Part shown: piece by piece, positions 12,801 to 23,798 of the stretch
Layout of the letters: each line of letters starts with the position of its first letter
Numbering within the stretch: the stretch's first letter is position 1
Origin: Xenopus tropicalis
Taxonomy: Eukaryota; Chordata; Amphibia; Anura; Pipidae
Direction: 5' to 3'
Assembly: GCF_000004195.4 (NCBI RefSeq)
Contig: NC_030685.2
Coordinates: forward strand, 59,272,048 to 59,336,047
DNA: 64,000 nt
The notes under the pieces: generated by a model
The model's input: the letters and a program-made list of their open reading frames with translations, nothing else
What the model was told of the DNA's origin: nothing
Databases searched by the model: none
Translations under genes and position numbers: made by a program

Positions 12801-15800
12801 AGGAACCTTCTCGGTCCAGTGGACTTGTTACCAGTTTTTGGAGGTGGCCGGGGGGTTTGAACACAGTACTGTGATAGAACACCTCCAACTTCATCTCTCA
12901 CTTGAACCCTTAGCGTGAAATCAGAGAGCTGGGCAGGTTCCTGGCAAATAATTGGAAAGATAAGTCTACTGACCTTGCCAAGTTTTAGCTGGAAGCCACG
13001 CACCATTTTGCCCTGATCACCAGCATCCACTCTATAGTTAGTCATATTAGAAAAAAGGCAAAGTTGTAAATCCTGAGGCTTGGGTAGCACAAACTGCTGC
13101 TTACCCCACAGCTGAAGGGTCACTGGAGCAGAGTTGTTGGCTTGCTGCCCTACCTCATTGACCAGCAGGGTTTTTGGGGCACAGTCATGACCAAATATGG
13201 CTAAAACAGCTTTAAATGAGGGATGTATGTGTTTGGGCCCATACAGTCCAACAGTGACCTTTTTATTAATATACTCCCACACAGAGGAAGGGGACACAAT
13301 ACCTTGTCCTTGAGCCACCATTACTACATACATGACTGGCTCTAAGTTGTCTAGTTTTACTTGAACTGTATCTCCATATATATAAATCTGTGTCACAGGA
13401 TTGTATGGCCCTTCCTTAGCATCACTCCGCAGGCATTTTATTCCTACCATATTCAATGCAGAAGCATTACCCCCTAGCGCCACAGAAATTCTTAATTCCA
13501 AGGTAAGAGGACTCTGCACATCCATGTTACTAAGTTTGATCTCCAGCACAGGGCTGACAGTAGTGCACTTGTCATTATTAAGTTCCAGTGGTGGATCAAG
13601 TAGGGCTTTAAGAGAGATTTGCTGAGTTTCACCCGAGGCCACGTGTTTCTCTGGGACATGAATGCTGATGTTAGTGTCCGGCAGCTGAACGGCACCCCCC
13701 GAGCTGTCCAGCCTGCAGACTATGCTTGTCTCCACAGGCTGCGTCTGACCCCAGCCAGGATTTTGGCCAAGCAGGTCCAGATCATGGCAGGACCTGGCTA
13801 GTTTGCGATGGTTAAGCCAAGCAGTTCTAAAGTCCTCCCTACTCTGGAACTGCTCGGGTGCTGGGGACTTAAGGCCAGCAAAGAAGCTGCCTGTAGTTGG
13901 GTTCTCAGACTTTGCCTGGAGGACAGACAGCTCGGAGAGGCTGTAGGAACGCTTGCTCCGGAAAAATGGATTGTCCCTCTTAACCGGTACAGCTACCTCA
14001 TTTTGGGTGTTGTTAGGGAGCAAATCTAGAAGCACATCTGTACTGGTTTCAGAGGAAAAAGCATGGCTAGGAGCCAGCGGATCAAAGAGAAGTAAATCCA
14101 CAGAATTTCCAGTTTCTAAAGCATGGATCTGGGGCATTAAAGGACCGTTAAGAAATGGGTTTGAAACAGAAGGCCGTAAAAAGGGATTATTGTGACATTT
14201 TTTGATCGGGTCCTGACTGATGGTTTCGGTCCAGTCTCCCAGGAGGTCCAGTTCCTTTACCCCCTCATCCACGCTCTCCAGAAGACCATCTATCATTCCA
14301 CTGTCACTAAGGCAGGAGTCTCGATAGTTGAGTGGCTGCACGTAAGAGGAGGGAATGTAACCCATTTCTGTTGTGTTGTGCGCATACCACCATTCTCCAC
14401 CAGAAGTGTCAAGTACATACAAGTGCTCTCCTTTGGAGAACTTCAGAGTAGTGAAATTATTGGGGCAATAGTCCTTGATGGCCACAACTTCCTTTACATT
14501 ATCCAGTGATGCAGGATTGTCAACACGCAGGGAACTAGGAGAGAGCACTACAAAAAACAAAACAAAAAAAAAAGCAATCAGGTATATGCCGATGTTCCTT
14601 GTTTTGGTTTACAGCTATAAATAAAGGAAATAGGAGCTGCACCCATCATGATGTATTGTGAAAACTGTATTATGAATTTCGATTTACCAATTAGTTAAAC
14701 TTTTTTTTAAACAATATTAGCAATTTATAGAACAGCATTCTATTTTTCTTGATTCTAGAAAATCAATCTTTTGGTGAGATTGCCAAACGATTGAATATTT
14801 CTATGGTATATGCTCATCTAAGGTGGGCGACTTTGGGCTAATTCTTTCGTTTTGCTCTAGGGCCAAACATTCAAATTATTATGGGCATAGGAGCCACTGG
14901 ACAGAGGACCACATTAACAAGCCGAAATGGTCCCCGATTTGACAGGAAAATCAAACCTGCCCGATTGACACCTGGGCGATTTTCAGCCAGATATCGATTG
15001 GGGAGGTTCGTTGGGTAGCCTCATACAAGGGCAGATAAGCTGCCAAATCAGTCTAAAGGACTTAAATCTGCCCATGTATGGACACCTCTAAAGTATAGAG
15101 ATCCAAATTACAAGACGACCCCCTATGTGGAAAACCCCAGGTCCAGAGCATTCTGAATAACAGGTCCCATACATGTACTAGCAAAGTAGGGTTAAAGGTA
15201 ACACCAAAAAAAGTGTTTTAAATTAATTCAAATATAATGTACTGTTGCCCTGCACTGGACAAAGTTGTGTGTTTGCTTTATAAAGTCTACAATAGTTATT
15301 TTAAAATGCTGCTGAAAAGGCACAGGTAACATAGCAGACCACAGATGAGCTCTCTAGAATACAATGGTGTTTTCCAGAGCATATGTTATCCGATACATAC
15401 CTGGTGCAATTTAGCCCTTTTCCAGTTTAAAGGAGAAGGAAAGGCTAAGTCACTTGGGGGTGCCAAAATGTTAGGCACCCCCAAGTGACTTAAATCGCTT
15501 ACCTTGTACCCTGGGCTGGTGCCACTGTTAGGAGAAACCAGCACCAGCCCGGGGTACCTTGAGCGATCGATTCCTTCTTCCTCTTTCTTCTGCTGGCGAA
15601 ATCCCTGGGCCGGCGCATGTGCAGTAGAGTGAAAAAGTTCGGCTTTTCACTCTACTGTGCAAGTGTGCGCGAAACAGGAAGAAGGAAGCACTCGCAGCTA
15701 CCCCAGGGATTTCGCCGGCAGAAGAAAGAAGTCATCGCTCAAGGTACCCTGGGCTGGTGCTGTTCTCTCCTAACAGGGGCACCAGCCCGGGGTACAAGGT

Positions 15801-16925
15801 AAGCGATATAAGTGACTTGGGGTGCCTAACATTTTAAGACCCGCAAATGACTTAGGCTTTCCTTCTTCTTTAATAGCTACCCTCATAGGTACACAGCAGC
15901 TTATTTATAAAAAGCTGTAGTAGTTTTCCTGAAGTAAACACACAACTTTTACCGGTCTGGGCAATAGTACATTATATTACTTTCATACACTTTTATTTTG
16001 TTGGTGTTACTGTTCCTTTAATAACATAAAAAAAAAAAACCTTAAAACTGGTAGGAACTGTTCTGACAGATTATGTATTTGGTACTCTATATTCATTAGA
16101 GTGGTGTTTGAAACAACAATTAAATGCCACATTGTACAAAATCACCACATTCACAGAGTAACTATGTCATAGTTGTGAATATGACAATAGTTTTACTCCA
16201 AAAATATTTCTCACTCCTATTGCAGTTTCCTACACTTCTGTGAATTCCCCCCCAGTGCGCCATTAGCCTAAGGTAGTGACAGTATAACTTGTAACGTTAT
16301 CTAGAAATGTGTACATTTTTTACAGCCAAAGTAATTTTTAAGCTATTTTTGCACTATAAGTAGGTGTGCCTGGGAGGGAGGGAGGTATTAGTTTTCAGTT
16401 GACCTTGGCAAAAGGTTTAGATCTCCAGGCAGAAAAAACTAGTTGCTTTGTGTGGCATTTGCCCTGACAAACAGAATTATTGATCTTAACCCAGACTGAT
16501 TAAATACCTTCCAGTTAACCCCTACTGGGACTACATGCATATTAAATTAATGGTCTACCTCTAATGTGTAAATACAATACATAACATTCTACTAAAGGGA
16601 AACTCTATGCAAACAGCAAAAAAAAAAAAAGGAATATACTTAAACAACTTTCCAAAAATAAACAATTGTCTTGTTATAGCCAATTTTGAAAAGTTATAGC
16701 ATATTGAAAAGTTATACAATTAAATCATTAAGCAAAAATGAATTGAGCTCACCTTTAATACCTGAATAGTCTATTGTTACTTTTACTACATTGATTATAG
16801 GTAAACTCACCTTTGACATCACTTAGATTTGGGTCAGGAACCCCACTGAAGTCAATCAGGGCACCCTCAGACTTGCAGCGTGGGAGGCCATTGGTGTTTG
16901 CAGATCGTATCTTCTGCGCTGCCAT
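9605..16925 (-). CDS. SH3BP4: SH3 domain-binding protein 4 (spliced, four coding exons)
   Basis: Join, minus strand: 16925-16811, 14547-12203, 10944-10756, 9829-9605, giving 957 codons (the human protein is about 963). The junctions are phase-consistent and every intron is GT-AG. Domains by residue: N-terminal SH3 about 58-111; NPF motifs at 159, 168 and 231, which bind EH-domain endocytic proteins; LLDLL clathrin-box-like motif at 211-215; basophilic R-x-x-R-x-x-S ending at 241 beside the third NPF; ZU5 about 313-449 followed by a UPA-like region; second SH3 about 650-717; helical death-like C-terminus. In mammals SH3BP4 (also called TTP) works in clathrin-mediated transferrin-receptor uptake and restrains mTORC1 through Rag GTPases; the frog function is inferred from homology. 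No frameshift or missing core residue was seen. Translation starts at the ATG opening [17 protein letters not shown], matching the mammalian N-terminus. Confidence 0.96.
10256..10613. mobile_element. T2-family MITE in SH3BP4 intron 3
   Basis: TTAA-flanked, with ends TTAAAGGAGACAT and ATGTCTCCTTTAA. The interior matches a right-half copy at about 38270-38514. It sits inside the intron between exons 3 and 4 without touching splice signals. Confidence 0.8.
10756..10944 (-). CDS. SH3BP4: SH3BP4 coding exon 3
   Basis: 189 nt, 63 codons, phase 0 at both ends. Acceptor TTTTCTTAG then GCC-TTG-CTG; donor GAG then GTAAGG. It encodes the highly conserved [18 protein letters not shown] segment, matching the mammalian protein almost residue for residue. 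Confidence 0.94.
11660..12101. mobile_element. T2-like MITE in SH3BP4 intron 2
   Basis: TTAA at both ends. The right end ACTGAACTGTTCCTTTAA is canonical; the left end TTAAAAAAGCAGTTCAGT is degraded in the first bases but complementary beyond. A piece of the same right end recurs at 61310-61364. Confidence 0.7.
12203..14547 (-). CDS. SH3BP4: SH3BP4 large coding exon (exon 2)
   Basis: 2345 nt carrying most of the protein (residues 39-820): first SH3, NPF cluster, ZU5, UPA-like and second SH3. The acceptor is TTTTTTGTAG then TGCTCTC, completing Val39 with the last G of exon 1. The donor is ATG then GTAAAG, after ELIM. A single giant internal exon is also a feature of mammalian SH3BP4. Reading through the acceptor gives a spurious in-frame Met-Phe-Phe start upstream, which is intronic. 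Confidence 0.96.
14765..15092. mobile_element. Degenerate PIF/Harbinger-like MITE remnant
   Basis: Shares the blocks CAAACCTGCCC and CTGCCCATGTATGG with the family seen at 23107-23406 and 30272-30869. The ends are eroded and no target duplication is readable. Located in the intron between exons 1 and 2. Confidence 0.5.
15096..15178 (-). mobile_element. Fragment of ACAGGTATGGGACC MITE
   Basis: Reverse-orientation match to the left end of the complete copy at 40608-40937 (GATCCAAATTAC block, ending GGTCCCATAC). Truncated at about 80 bp. Confidence 0.55.
15192..16021. mobile_element. T2 MITE interrupted by a second T2 MITE
   Basis: Outer element: ends TTAAAGGTAACACC and GGTGTTACTGTTCCTTTAA, TTAA-flanked. 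It is the same subfamily as the uninterrupted copy at 31234-31637. The outer sequence stops at 15427 and resumes at 15870, with the inner element between. Confidence 0.85.
15427..15873. mobile_element. Inner T2 MITE, long palindrome
   Basis: TTAA-flanked, 447 bp. The terminal arms start TTAAAGGAGAAGGAAAGGCT and the arms are complementary for most of the element, so a transcript would form a very long hairpin. It is inserted at a TTAA in the outer T2; the equivalent point in the 31234 copy reads TTTGAATAGC. Confidence 0.88.
16811..16925 (-). CDS. SH3BP4: SH3BP4 first coding exon
   Basis: 115 nt: 38 codons plus the first G of Val39. The ATG at 16925-16923 opens [17 protein letters not shown], matching the mammalian N-terminus. 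The donor is AAAG then GTGAGT. The exon continues upstream as 5' UTR; a CCCTGCAG at about 17016-17023 is a possible acceptor. Confidence 0.93.
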
Positions 16926-17015
16926 TTTGCAGACTCACCAGCACTCACCGTGACATACTCTCAAATTGTCACCAAGGGTCAGATAAAAGATAAGCAATCC
17001 AGAGGAACCAGGCAG
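16926..17015 (-). other. SH3BP4: Likely 5' UTR part of the SH3BP4 start exon
   Basis: Lies directly upstream of the ATG. A pyrimidine-poor but usable acceptor (CCCTGCAG) bounds it at about 17016 on the minus strand. Inferred, since no transcript is available. Confidence 0.35.
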
Positions 17016-18149
17016 CTGCAGGGATTAGAGATATGTGTTTATGTTATAAAAAAGCTGGTCCTGCTGGTCCCATCTGTAGAAGTAATTTAGTTTCCCTTGT
17101 ACTTGAACAATTATACATCATTAAATTAAGATCCAGTTAACCTACTAGGAAGAAACTGGAGTGAACTGGAGTGCTGGAGAAAAACTGGAGTAAAAAGGAA
17201 CACACACACACAAACTCACAGAATACCTTGGTACGAATTAACCCCCCATGCTTCAGGGCAGAAATGTTAGCTCTTTCCCCACAATGCAATCCAGCAGAAA
17301 CTCAAAGAGCATATTTCAGCCATAGTAAGATTATACAGAGTGCCTATTGTCACACACAATCAAACGCTTTCTGGCAGCTAAAAAAACCTATCGCTCTTTA
17401 AGGCTACAATTTTATTACTTTTTTCAGCCCCATACCTACTCTTCCAGTAGGTATGTATTACAATGTTGATCTATGATGAAAAACACGACTTTTGTTATTT
17501 AAATGAACATCATCCATTTTGCAAGCATTTTAAAACATCTGAATAATAAGGTGTATCGAAAAACGCGATCCATATGCATGCTCTGCTGCTGGAATCAGTT
17601 TAAGATTTACTGGTAAAGCCCAATATACCTTTAAGACACTGAAATATCACTTTAAGACTTACCTGCCACATATGGTTTTGTGGCAAATTAAGAGAGTTGT
17701 GTATGCCATGCACAAGCCAGTTCTGCTAATAAGCACATGAAGATCCTGAGGGGCCTTAAATGTCAATGTCTTCATTTCTGGGTGGATTTTAGCTGTCTGC
17801 GCTGTAGGCATGTCTCAAAAACAATTCTTGGCATTGACTTTTCCCAGTAGCCAAGTAAAAGCTGCATGAGTTAAGAAAAGGCCAGTGCTCCATATACCAT
17901 GCCCAGCAAACAAGTGTTTTTGCTAGCCCAATCTCACTATGCAATGCACAGATACACATTTTAACTAAGAAATGCAGCAAGGAGCCAGGATTGTGCTCTA
18001 AATCCTCAGAGTAAGCTGCAGGAAGGAGGGAGAGTTAAGCAGGGCACGATATTTCCTGTTGACTCGGTCAATTCTGACCAAGTAGGCAGCTTTTCAGTGG
18101 ATAGTCACGTCTTTGCTAGGAGGGCTGCGCCATGAACTGTTATGCCCTA
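17016..18149. other. Putative intron 1 of SH3BP4, no feature
   Basis: No exon-like or repeat structure was recognised beyond a short (CA)n at about 17202-17212. Confidence 0.35.
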
Positions 18150-18250
18150 TTGCTTATGTGATAGGGACCTCAGTGTGTAAGCTCCCTTGGGGCAGAAATG
18201 CATTTTTTTTTCTCTACATGACAGATGTATTTCTATACTATTTATAGGGA
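18150..18250 (+). repeat. SINE/LINE-tail-like dispersed repeat
   Basis: Contains GTGATAGGGACCT...GTAAGCT...GGGGCAG, the same block order as at 35024-35190. Degenerate; family not determined. Confidence 0.45.
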
Positions 18251-18391
18251 TCACCACAGCTGTTTAACATCATTGGGAAAAATATTAGGGCAATGACACA
18301 CTGAGCTACTTGTCATGGCTAAAAAATAGACAATACTAATAATTGTATCTATGTGTGTTTTAGCAGAGGCAATTATCAGTATTGTCTATGG

Positions 18392-18689
18392 CAGCGATCC
18401 CCAACCAGTGGCTCAGGGGCAACATGTTGCTCACCTACCCCCTGGATGTTGCTCTCAGTGTCCCCAAACCAGGTAAATATTTTTGAATTTCTGACTTAGG
18501 GGCAAATTTTGGTTGAATAAAAACAAGATTTACTACCAAATCAAGCCTCCTGTAAGCCGATAGTGTGAATAGAGGCTACCTAATAGCCAATCAAAGCCCT
18601 ATTTGGCACCTCCATGAACTTTTATGATGCTTGTGTTGCCAAGTTACATTTGACTGTGTCTCACGGCTAACAAAGGTTGGGGACCCCTG
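18392..18689. mobile_element. hAT-like MITE, copy 1
   Basis: 298 bp. Ends CAGCGATCCCCAACC and GGTTGGGGACCCCTG; perfect 8-bp target duplication GTCTATGG at 18384-18391 and 18690-18697. Related copies at 41802-42081 and about 47155-47420. No coding capacity, so non-autonomous. Confidence 0.9.
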
Positions 18690-18697
18690 GTCTATGG

Positions 18698-20190
18698 GAA
18701 AGTATTTTATGGTAAAACCCTGCTCCTACAGAGTCACCTGCATGACTTTACACTCACATTTTGTTTTTAAACATGAGTTAAGACAAAACCTCATTTCTTT
18801 ATGTAAAGGATTTCAACTACTGTTTATAAATTGGTTCTTAACACTAGAGTTTTGTTTATTTAGAAAGCAGAACATATTCATAGGTAAGAATCAGCCCACA
18901 AGCCCTGGAGCCTGCTCTTCCAGGTGATGGTAATAGAAGCCACTAGAGGTTGTAGCGACAATACACCAGGCTATACACATGGAATGAATAACATACCAAA
19001 GGTTTCTGTGCCAAAATCGATAAGTTCAACTAAATATATTTTACTAACAACGTACCTCTAAGTCAGTGCTCTTTTGCGTTTTCACTATATATTTTTACAG
19101 AACATATTAGTTGCTTGAGGGCAGGGAATATATTAAAACTGATAGCCATATTGATGTCATATCTAATTAAGCCTTGGGCAAACTGGGAGCCACAACAGTC
19201 CCTTAGAAAGCTGCATTTGCCCTGCAAGACTCAAGCTGCACGGCCCTATTCTTAAAGACTGAAATCTGATATAGATGTTCTTGTGCTGAGCTATAATATC
19301 ACACATTGGAAAGGTGAAAGTGAATATTATAAATGTTGTTAAGGTTTGAGCCAAAATAACCAAGAACAAGTGAATGTGAGAATATTCCACTTTCTGAAAG
19401 GAGGCAGGTGCAGAAACACTGATTCACTAATGATTAGTGACAAATCACTGATTCAGAGACAGTGGGCAAGGTGCTAACGCAGATCATTTGATTGTCGGAA
19501 TACATTATTGCAGACAGGTACACGAGGCAAATGCTTGCACCAAGTAAAAATATGCTGCATTATCAAAAACTTTTCCACCCCCCCGGATTCTCAGAGACTG
19601 AAAATTTTAATCAAAAATCTTTAAATGTGATAAAGCAATCACTTTTGTCTACGTGTAACCAACTTTGAAATGGGAGGAACAAAAGCCATCTTGCAGCCAG
19701 AGAATCACATTTTAGCTGCCAACTTCAATATGGAAAGCAACATAATGTATTACAGTACCTCAGCATGAAAGGAACATAAGGAGCACAAACACAGAACGAG
19801 ACTGTAGCGGGGCATAGCCTAAATGTATGTATGGCTACATGGCTACTTCATCTCTCATGGCACCTTAAATACAAAGCCAAGTTTTTCCTGATAGATGGTA
19901 TGGGATCTATTATCTTAAATGCTTTAGGAACAGAGCCTACCTTATAAGAGGCATTTTTAAAATATGCAATATCCAGCCTTAAGGCTACCAAAACATTTTA
20001 ACATTAAAAAGTACAAAACAAAAAAAAAAAAAAAAGTGATTGTTTTATGATCAGAGTGGATTAATTATTGCCTTGTTATACAAGGCATTGCTGTTTTTAA
20101 AAGCTTAATGGATAATGAGTACATAGTTATATAACCTATAATGCCTTTACACGTGATGAACATTTAGGTGTGAATTTATTTTTTATATTA
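18698..20190. other. Putative intron 1, nothing recognised
   Basis: AT-rich; an A-run near 20020-20036 is the only simple repeat. No coding signal. Confidence 0.35.
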
Positions 20191-20194
20191 AAAA

Positions 20195-20405
20195 TACTTT
20201 TGATTTTGCATGTCTCTGTGGCTTGACAAAAGGCTCAGTGTGGCCCAAAACGTTGCCTTGTGTGCATCTGCATATGGAACCATTAAAGTGGCGAACCTGG
20301 GGCTGCTGCCGCCAATGCCACCCCCTCTTCTCCTGCTCTGCACATACAGCTTTAGTGTCGGGACCAGAGGGGGCCACATCACTAGTGCAGAGAGCGATAT
20401 TGCGT
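20195..20405 (+). repeat. Retroelement 3'-tail-like repeat
   Basis: Contains TTGACAAAAGGCTCAG followed by GGCCCAAAACGTTGCC, resembling the widespread 'CTGANGA...GAAACGT' block found in tails of Penelope-like and related retroelements, here with changes at CpG positions. Open frames here are judged chance. Confidence 0.35.
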
Positions 20406-20637
20406 TTTAAAAAATAAGAATTTGGCTCTTAAAGTTACCAGAGGCAACATTTTGCTACCACTGGTAACTGGCCGCTCTGAGGAACTGAGGAAAGGTTCTC
20501 ACACCTTGCCTCATGGCAGGAGCTGCCCTTTTTGAACCTCAATTGTGTGCTACAGTATCTACTGTTCTACTATTTTGTGGCCCAAATAATGAATATGTAT
20601 CTAAGTCAAATCTATGTCAAAAGCAGTGTTCCCAACT

Positions 20638-20810
20638 GTAAAGCCAGTACATATAAAGGGTAAGTACCCAAGGAGATGATCAGTCACCCACGATAGATCT
20701 CTGCTATAGAGAGCAACTATTGTTGCCGGTGGAAAGCCATTTCAGAGTGGTTAGTCACCCACAATAGAGATCTATCGTGGGTACTTACCCTTTATATGTA
20801 CTGACTTTAC
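20638..20810. mobile_element. MITE with 33-bp terminal inverted repeats
   Basis: Outer arms 20638-20670 and 20778-20810 are complementary with one mismatch (core TATAAAGGGTAAGTACCC). The interior contains a further GATAGATCTCTGCTATAG hairpin also seen near 55096-55120 and 61265-61290. Superfamily not assigned. Confidence 0.75.
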
Positions 20811-21324
20811 TGGAACTTTAAATGCAAAACCCTTTGCATCACTTTGCGGGAGTTCGCAAATCGTTGCCTTCAGGAGGAAACTTCCATGTGTCTTCACCAA
20901 ACATTTTGATGCACACATAGAACAAAAACTTAGAAATGAATTACCCACAATTTCAAACAAATAGCTTTTAAGAAATGTGCTCAACGCGTAATAGAAAAGA
21001 AAAATTGCACACATGGCAGAAGGAAAATTATAAGGAAAAGTGGACCAAATGCTAGTTGGGCTGTGTTTGTAAATACAAAATATATCAAAAATAAGGGAGA
21101 AGATACAAGGCAATGTATGGAGGTATGTAATGCAATGTATCTGGCGTCCACTCCAAAGAAAACATCTTTGTTGTACTGGATAGGAATAATAGCACGGGCA
21201 CAGCTGTCATTCCAACCAATAGACCACATGGGGCAGAGGGAGGACTGAAGTATTGAATGGCTCAGGTTCAAGTAATATTAGTGGCAGCTGGGCATAATTA
21301 GAGCCACTTAATGGGGATTGGCTA
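20811..21324. other. Unassigned DNA between MITEs
   Basis: Overlapping short frames on both strands with no family signature. No repeat seen. Confidence 0.3.
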
Positions 21325-21327
21325 TAA

Positions 21328-21632
21328 GGCTGATGTCAGACGAGACGAGGAAAAACGCTTGTCGAAAATTCCGCCCTATGCCTCCAACATGTGCCTGCAC
21401 CTGAATGAATGAGATACGCTCGGGTGCAGGCACATGTAGCAGAAATATGTATAAAAATGCGAGAGTTTGAAAGTCTCGTGTTTTTATGGGTATTTCGCCT
21501 ACATGTGCCTGCACCCAAACGTATTCCATTCCTTCAGTTGCAGGCTCATGTAGGAGTCGTAAGGAGGTATTTTCAGCAAGCGCGTTTCCGCTTGCCGAAA
21601 ATATCTGCCCTACCCCTCGTCTGGCATTAGCC
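21328..21632. mobile_element. TTA/TAA-flanked MITE, family M copy 1
   Basis: 305 bp; TAA duplicated at 21325-21327 and 21633-21635. Ends GGCTGATGTCAGACGAG and CTCGTCTGGCATTAGCC. The interior carries repeated inverted copies of GGTGCAGGCACATGTA. The 3-bp TWA target suggests PIF/Harbinger. Confidence 0.85.
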
Positions 21633-21635
21633 TAA

Positions 21636-22810
21636 AGGGCTGGAGGGCCCCAGGTGATCCACTAGCTAGGGAGCAGGAGGGCTTACAGACACTGGGTAAT
21701 TTATCAACAGTGGGTGGTAACCCATGACAACCAATCAAATTGTTGCATTCATTGCTCTACCTGCAGCTGGCTGAAAAGGCCAACCATTAATTGGTATTAG
21801 TTACTTTCCACAGGAAAATTACTAGGACTGGGGCTGATTGAAACTTGGTTCATAAGTGAACGTACTGGTTACTCAATAAAATTATTATTTTGGCAAGTTT
21901 AAATTTCTCTGATAAACCTAAAACAAACTACATTACCTTTCCACCATATTTTTTTTTATTTAGGTTTATTTTTGCTAAGTAATGTTTGTGTTAGTACTCT
22001 ATGTTGCCCCGTAGAAATGTCAAGTCAGATTTAACATTTTTGGTATTTCTGGTCTAGCAAGAAGACACAATCCATGTAGACCCAGAATTCACCAAGGAAT
22101 TACATTTACATATGAAAGGGGAAACCACATTAAGGAATCCTAAATGTTACTAAACACAAACAAAGCTAAGCACAGACCCAATCTACATACAATAAACAGA
22201 ATGAAACTATAAACACAATGCTGGCAGAAACTGCAGGTTTCCCACCACTTGCTGTGACAAAGCCTCCCTGCCCCTAGGCCACGTATGGTGCTTGTCACGC
22301 TCATCTTGGAGTACAAGGGACTTTAAAGCCATCAGGAAATTATATTAGTTTATCTGAAATGCGCAGACACATTCTTCAGAGGCGTACAAAGGGATTAGTC
22401 AAGTTTTATTGCTGCATAAATCTGGACAAACAAATACACCACAGCAACGAAAAATAACTTAATCCACTGAATATTCCTTGCGTAGTACGTGCTCCTTTTA
22501 TATGAACTCTTATCGGTGATTTTACCACTGTGATCTTGTTTGCTTTTGTTGCTTATCTTGACTTCTACTTAAGATAACAAAACCTATATTGATATTGGCT
22601 AATGTCACACATGGTGTTTCATACTGAAAGAGCAAATGGCAATCCGGTGGCATCTTTGCATTTTTGGCCCGAAAACCACCTAGTGTGAGCAATGACAGGA
22701 GGATATCAAGCCTACCAGTACTGCTGGAACACAGGGTGGATGGCAATGGATTGGTGTTTTCTCTGCTGACTAATTTACACCTGCAGAGAAAATGCCATGT
22801 GACATCAATC
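21636..22810. other. Putative intron 1, nothing recognised
   Basis: Includes an old CAACCAATCA-bearing block near 21715-21830 that resembles one near 39905-40010. No gene signal. Confidence 0.3.
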
Positions 22811-22813
22811 TTA

Positions 22814-23103
22814 GGCTAATGCCAGACGAGGCGTAGGGCGGTTATTTTCGGCAAAACTCCATCCTACGCCTCCACCCGAATGAAAATGATACGCTTGGGT
22901 GCAGGCACATGTAGCCAAAATATGCATAAAAAACACAAGACTTTCAAACTCTCACATTTTTATGCGTATTTCCACTACATGTGCCTGCGCTCGAGCATAT
23001 TCCATTCATTCGGGTGCAGGCACATGTAGGAGGCGTAGGGCAGAATTTTTGGCAAATAACGTTTGCCGAAAATATCCGCCCTACGCCTTGTCTGACATCA
23101 GCC
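22814..23103. mobile_element. Family M MITE, copy 2 (first of a chain)
   Basis: TTA at 22811-22813 and 23104-23106. Ends GGCTAATGCCAGACGAG and CTTGTCTGACATCAGCC. Homologous to 21328-21632. Its right TTA is also the left TTA of the next element. Confidence 0.85.
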
Positions 23104-23106
23104 TTA

Positions 23107-23406
23107 GGGTGCCCATACACTGAAAGATCTGCATGTTTAGCGAGGTTGTCAGACAAGCAGATTCCTTCCTGATATGCCCACTTTGAGGTGGGAGATATTG
23201 GACTGATCTGATTATTGGACCAGAGGACCAAACTATTGGGATATTGGCCATCGTGACGAGGACTGGATCAATATGCCAATGCACACCTCCGTCAAACTGG
23301 ATTTTTAAACCTGCCCAAACATGTGGCCAATTTCCAGTCAGATATTGGTTGGGAAGGCCCCACTCAGACCGTTGGCAGCTTTTAATCAGCCTGTGTATGG
23401 CAACCT
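23107..23406. mobile_element. Harbinger-like MITE (second of a chain)
   Basis: Begins GGGTGCCCATACAC, ends GTGTATGGCAACCT; TTA at 23104-23106 and 23407-23409. Same broad family as 30272-30869 and related to 42554-42934. Confidence 0.8.
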
Positions 23407-23409
23407 TTA

Positions 23410-23795
23410 GGCTAATGCCACAAAGGGCTGATTCTCAGCCTACATCAGTCTTTTTCCTGTGCCTGCACCCAGTGCCATTGCGTCGGCCCAAGTGCAGGCA
23501 CATGGAGCGGATTTCAGTGCAAAATGCATACTTTCATGTTTCTGCACTAAAATCTGCCATGTGTCTGCGCCCAAGCCGATGCAATGGCTCCGGGTGCAGG
23601 CACTGGGAAAGGCAGACACCAGTGTAGGGGCTAAATCTCGGCATGTGGATAAGGCAGGTGTATTTTTGCTGGAAAATGCACGCTTAAGTTTTTCTGGGCC
23701 AAAATCCACCTGTACAGCGAGTGACAGGCAGGCGCCATCAGGCAATTCTACACAGACAGAAATACACCAGCAAAATTCCTGGTGAGCTATTGGCC
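23410..23795. mobile_element. Family M-related MITE (third of a chain)
   Basis: Begins GGCTAATGCCACAAAGG; the right end GAGCTATTGGCC is followed by TTA at 23796-23798. Internal inverted copies of GTGCAGGCAC are present. The right boundary is less certain than the left. Confidence 0.6.
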
Positions 23796-23798
23796 TTA

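Noticed and set aside
14192..14509. 105-codon plus-strand frame
   Set aside because: It lies antisense to SH3BP4 exon 2, whose coding constraint keeps the other strand open; no family signature.
20183..20417. Four overlapping 64-66 codon frames on both strands
   Set aside because: They fall in a GC-richer retroelement tail; no conserved protein and no splice context.
23244..23785. Frames of 101-127 codons rich in Cys, His and Pro
   Set aside because: They are translations of the palindromic MITE interior, open on both strands because of its inverted repeats.
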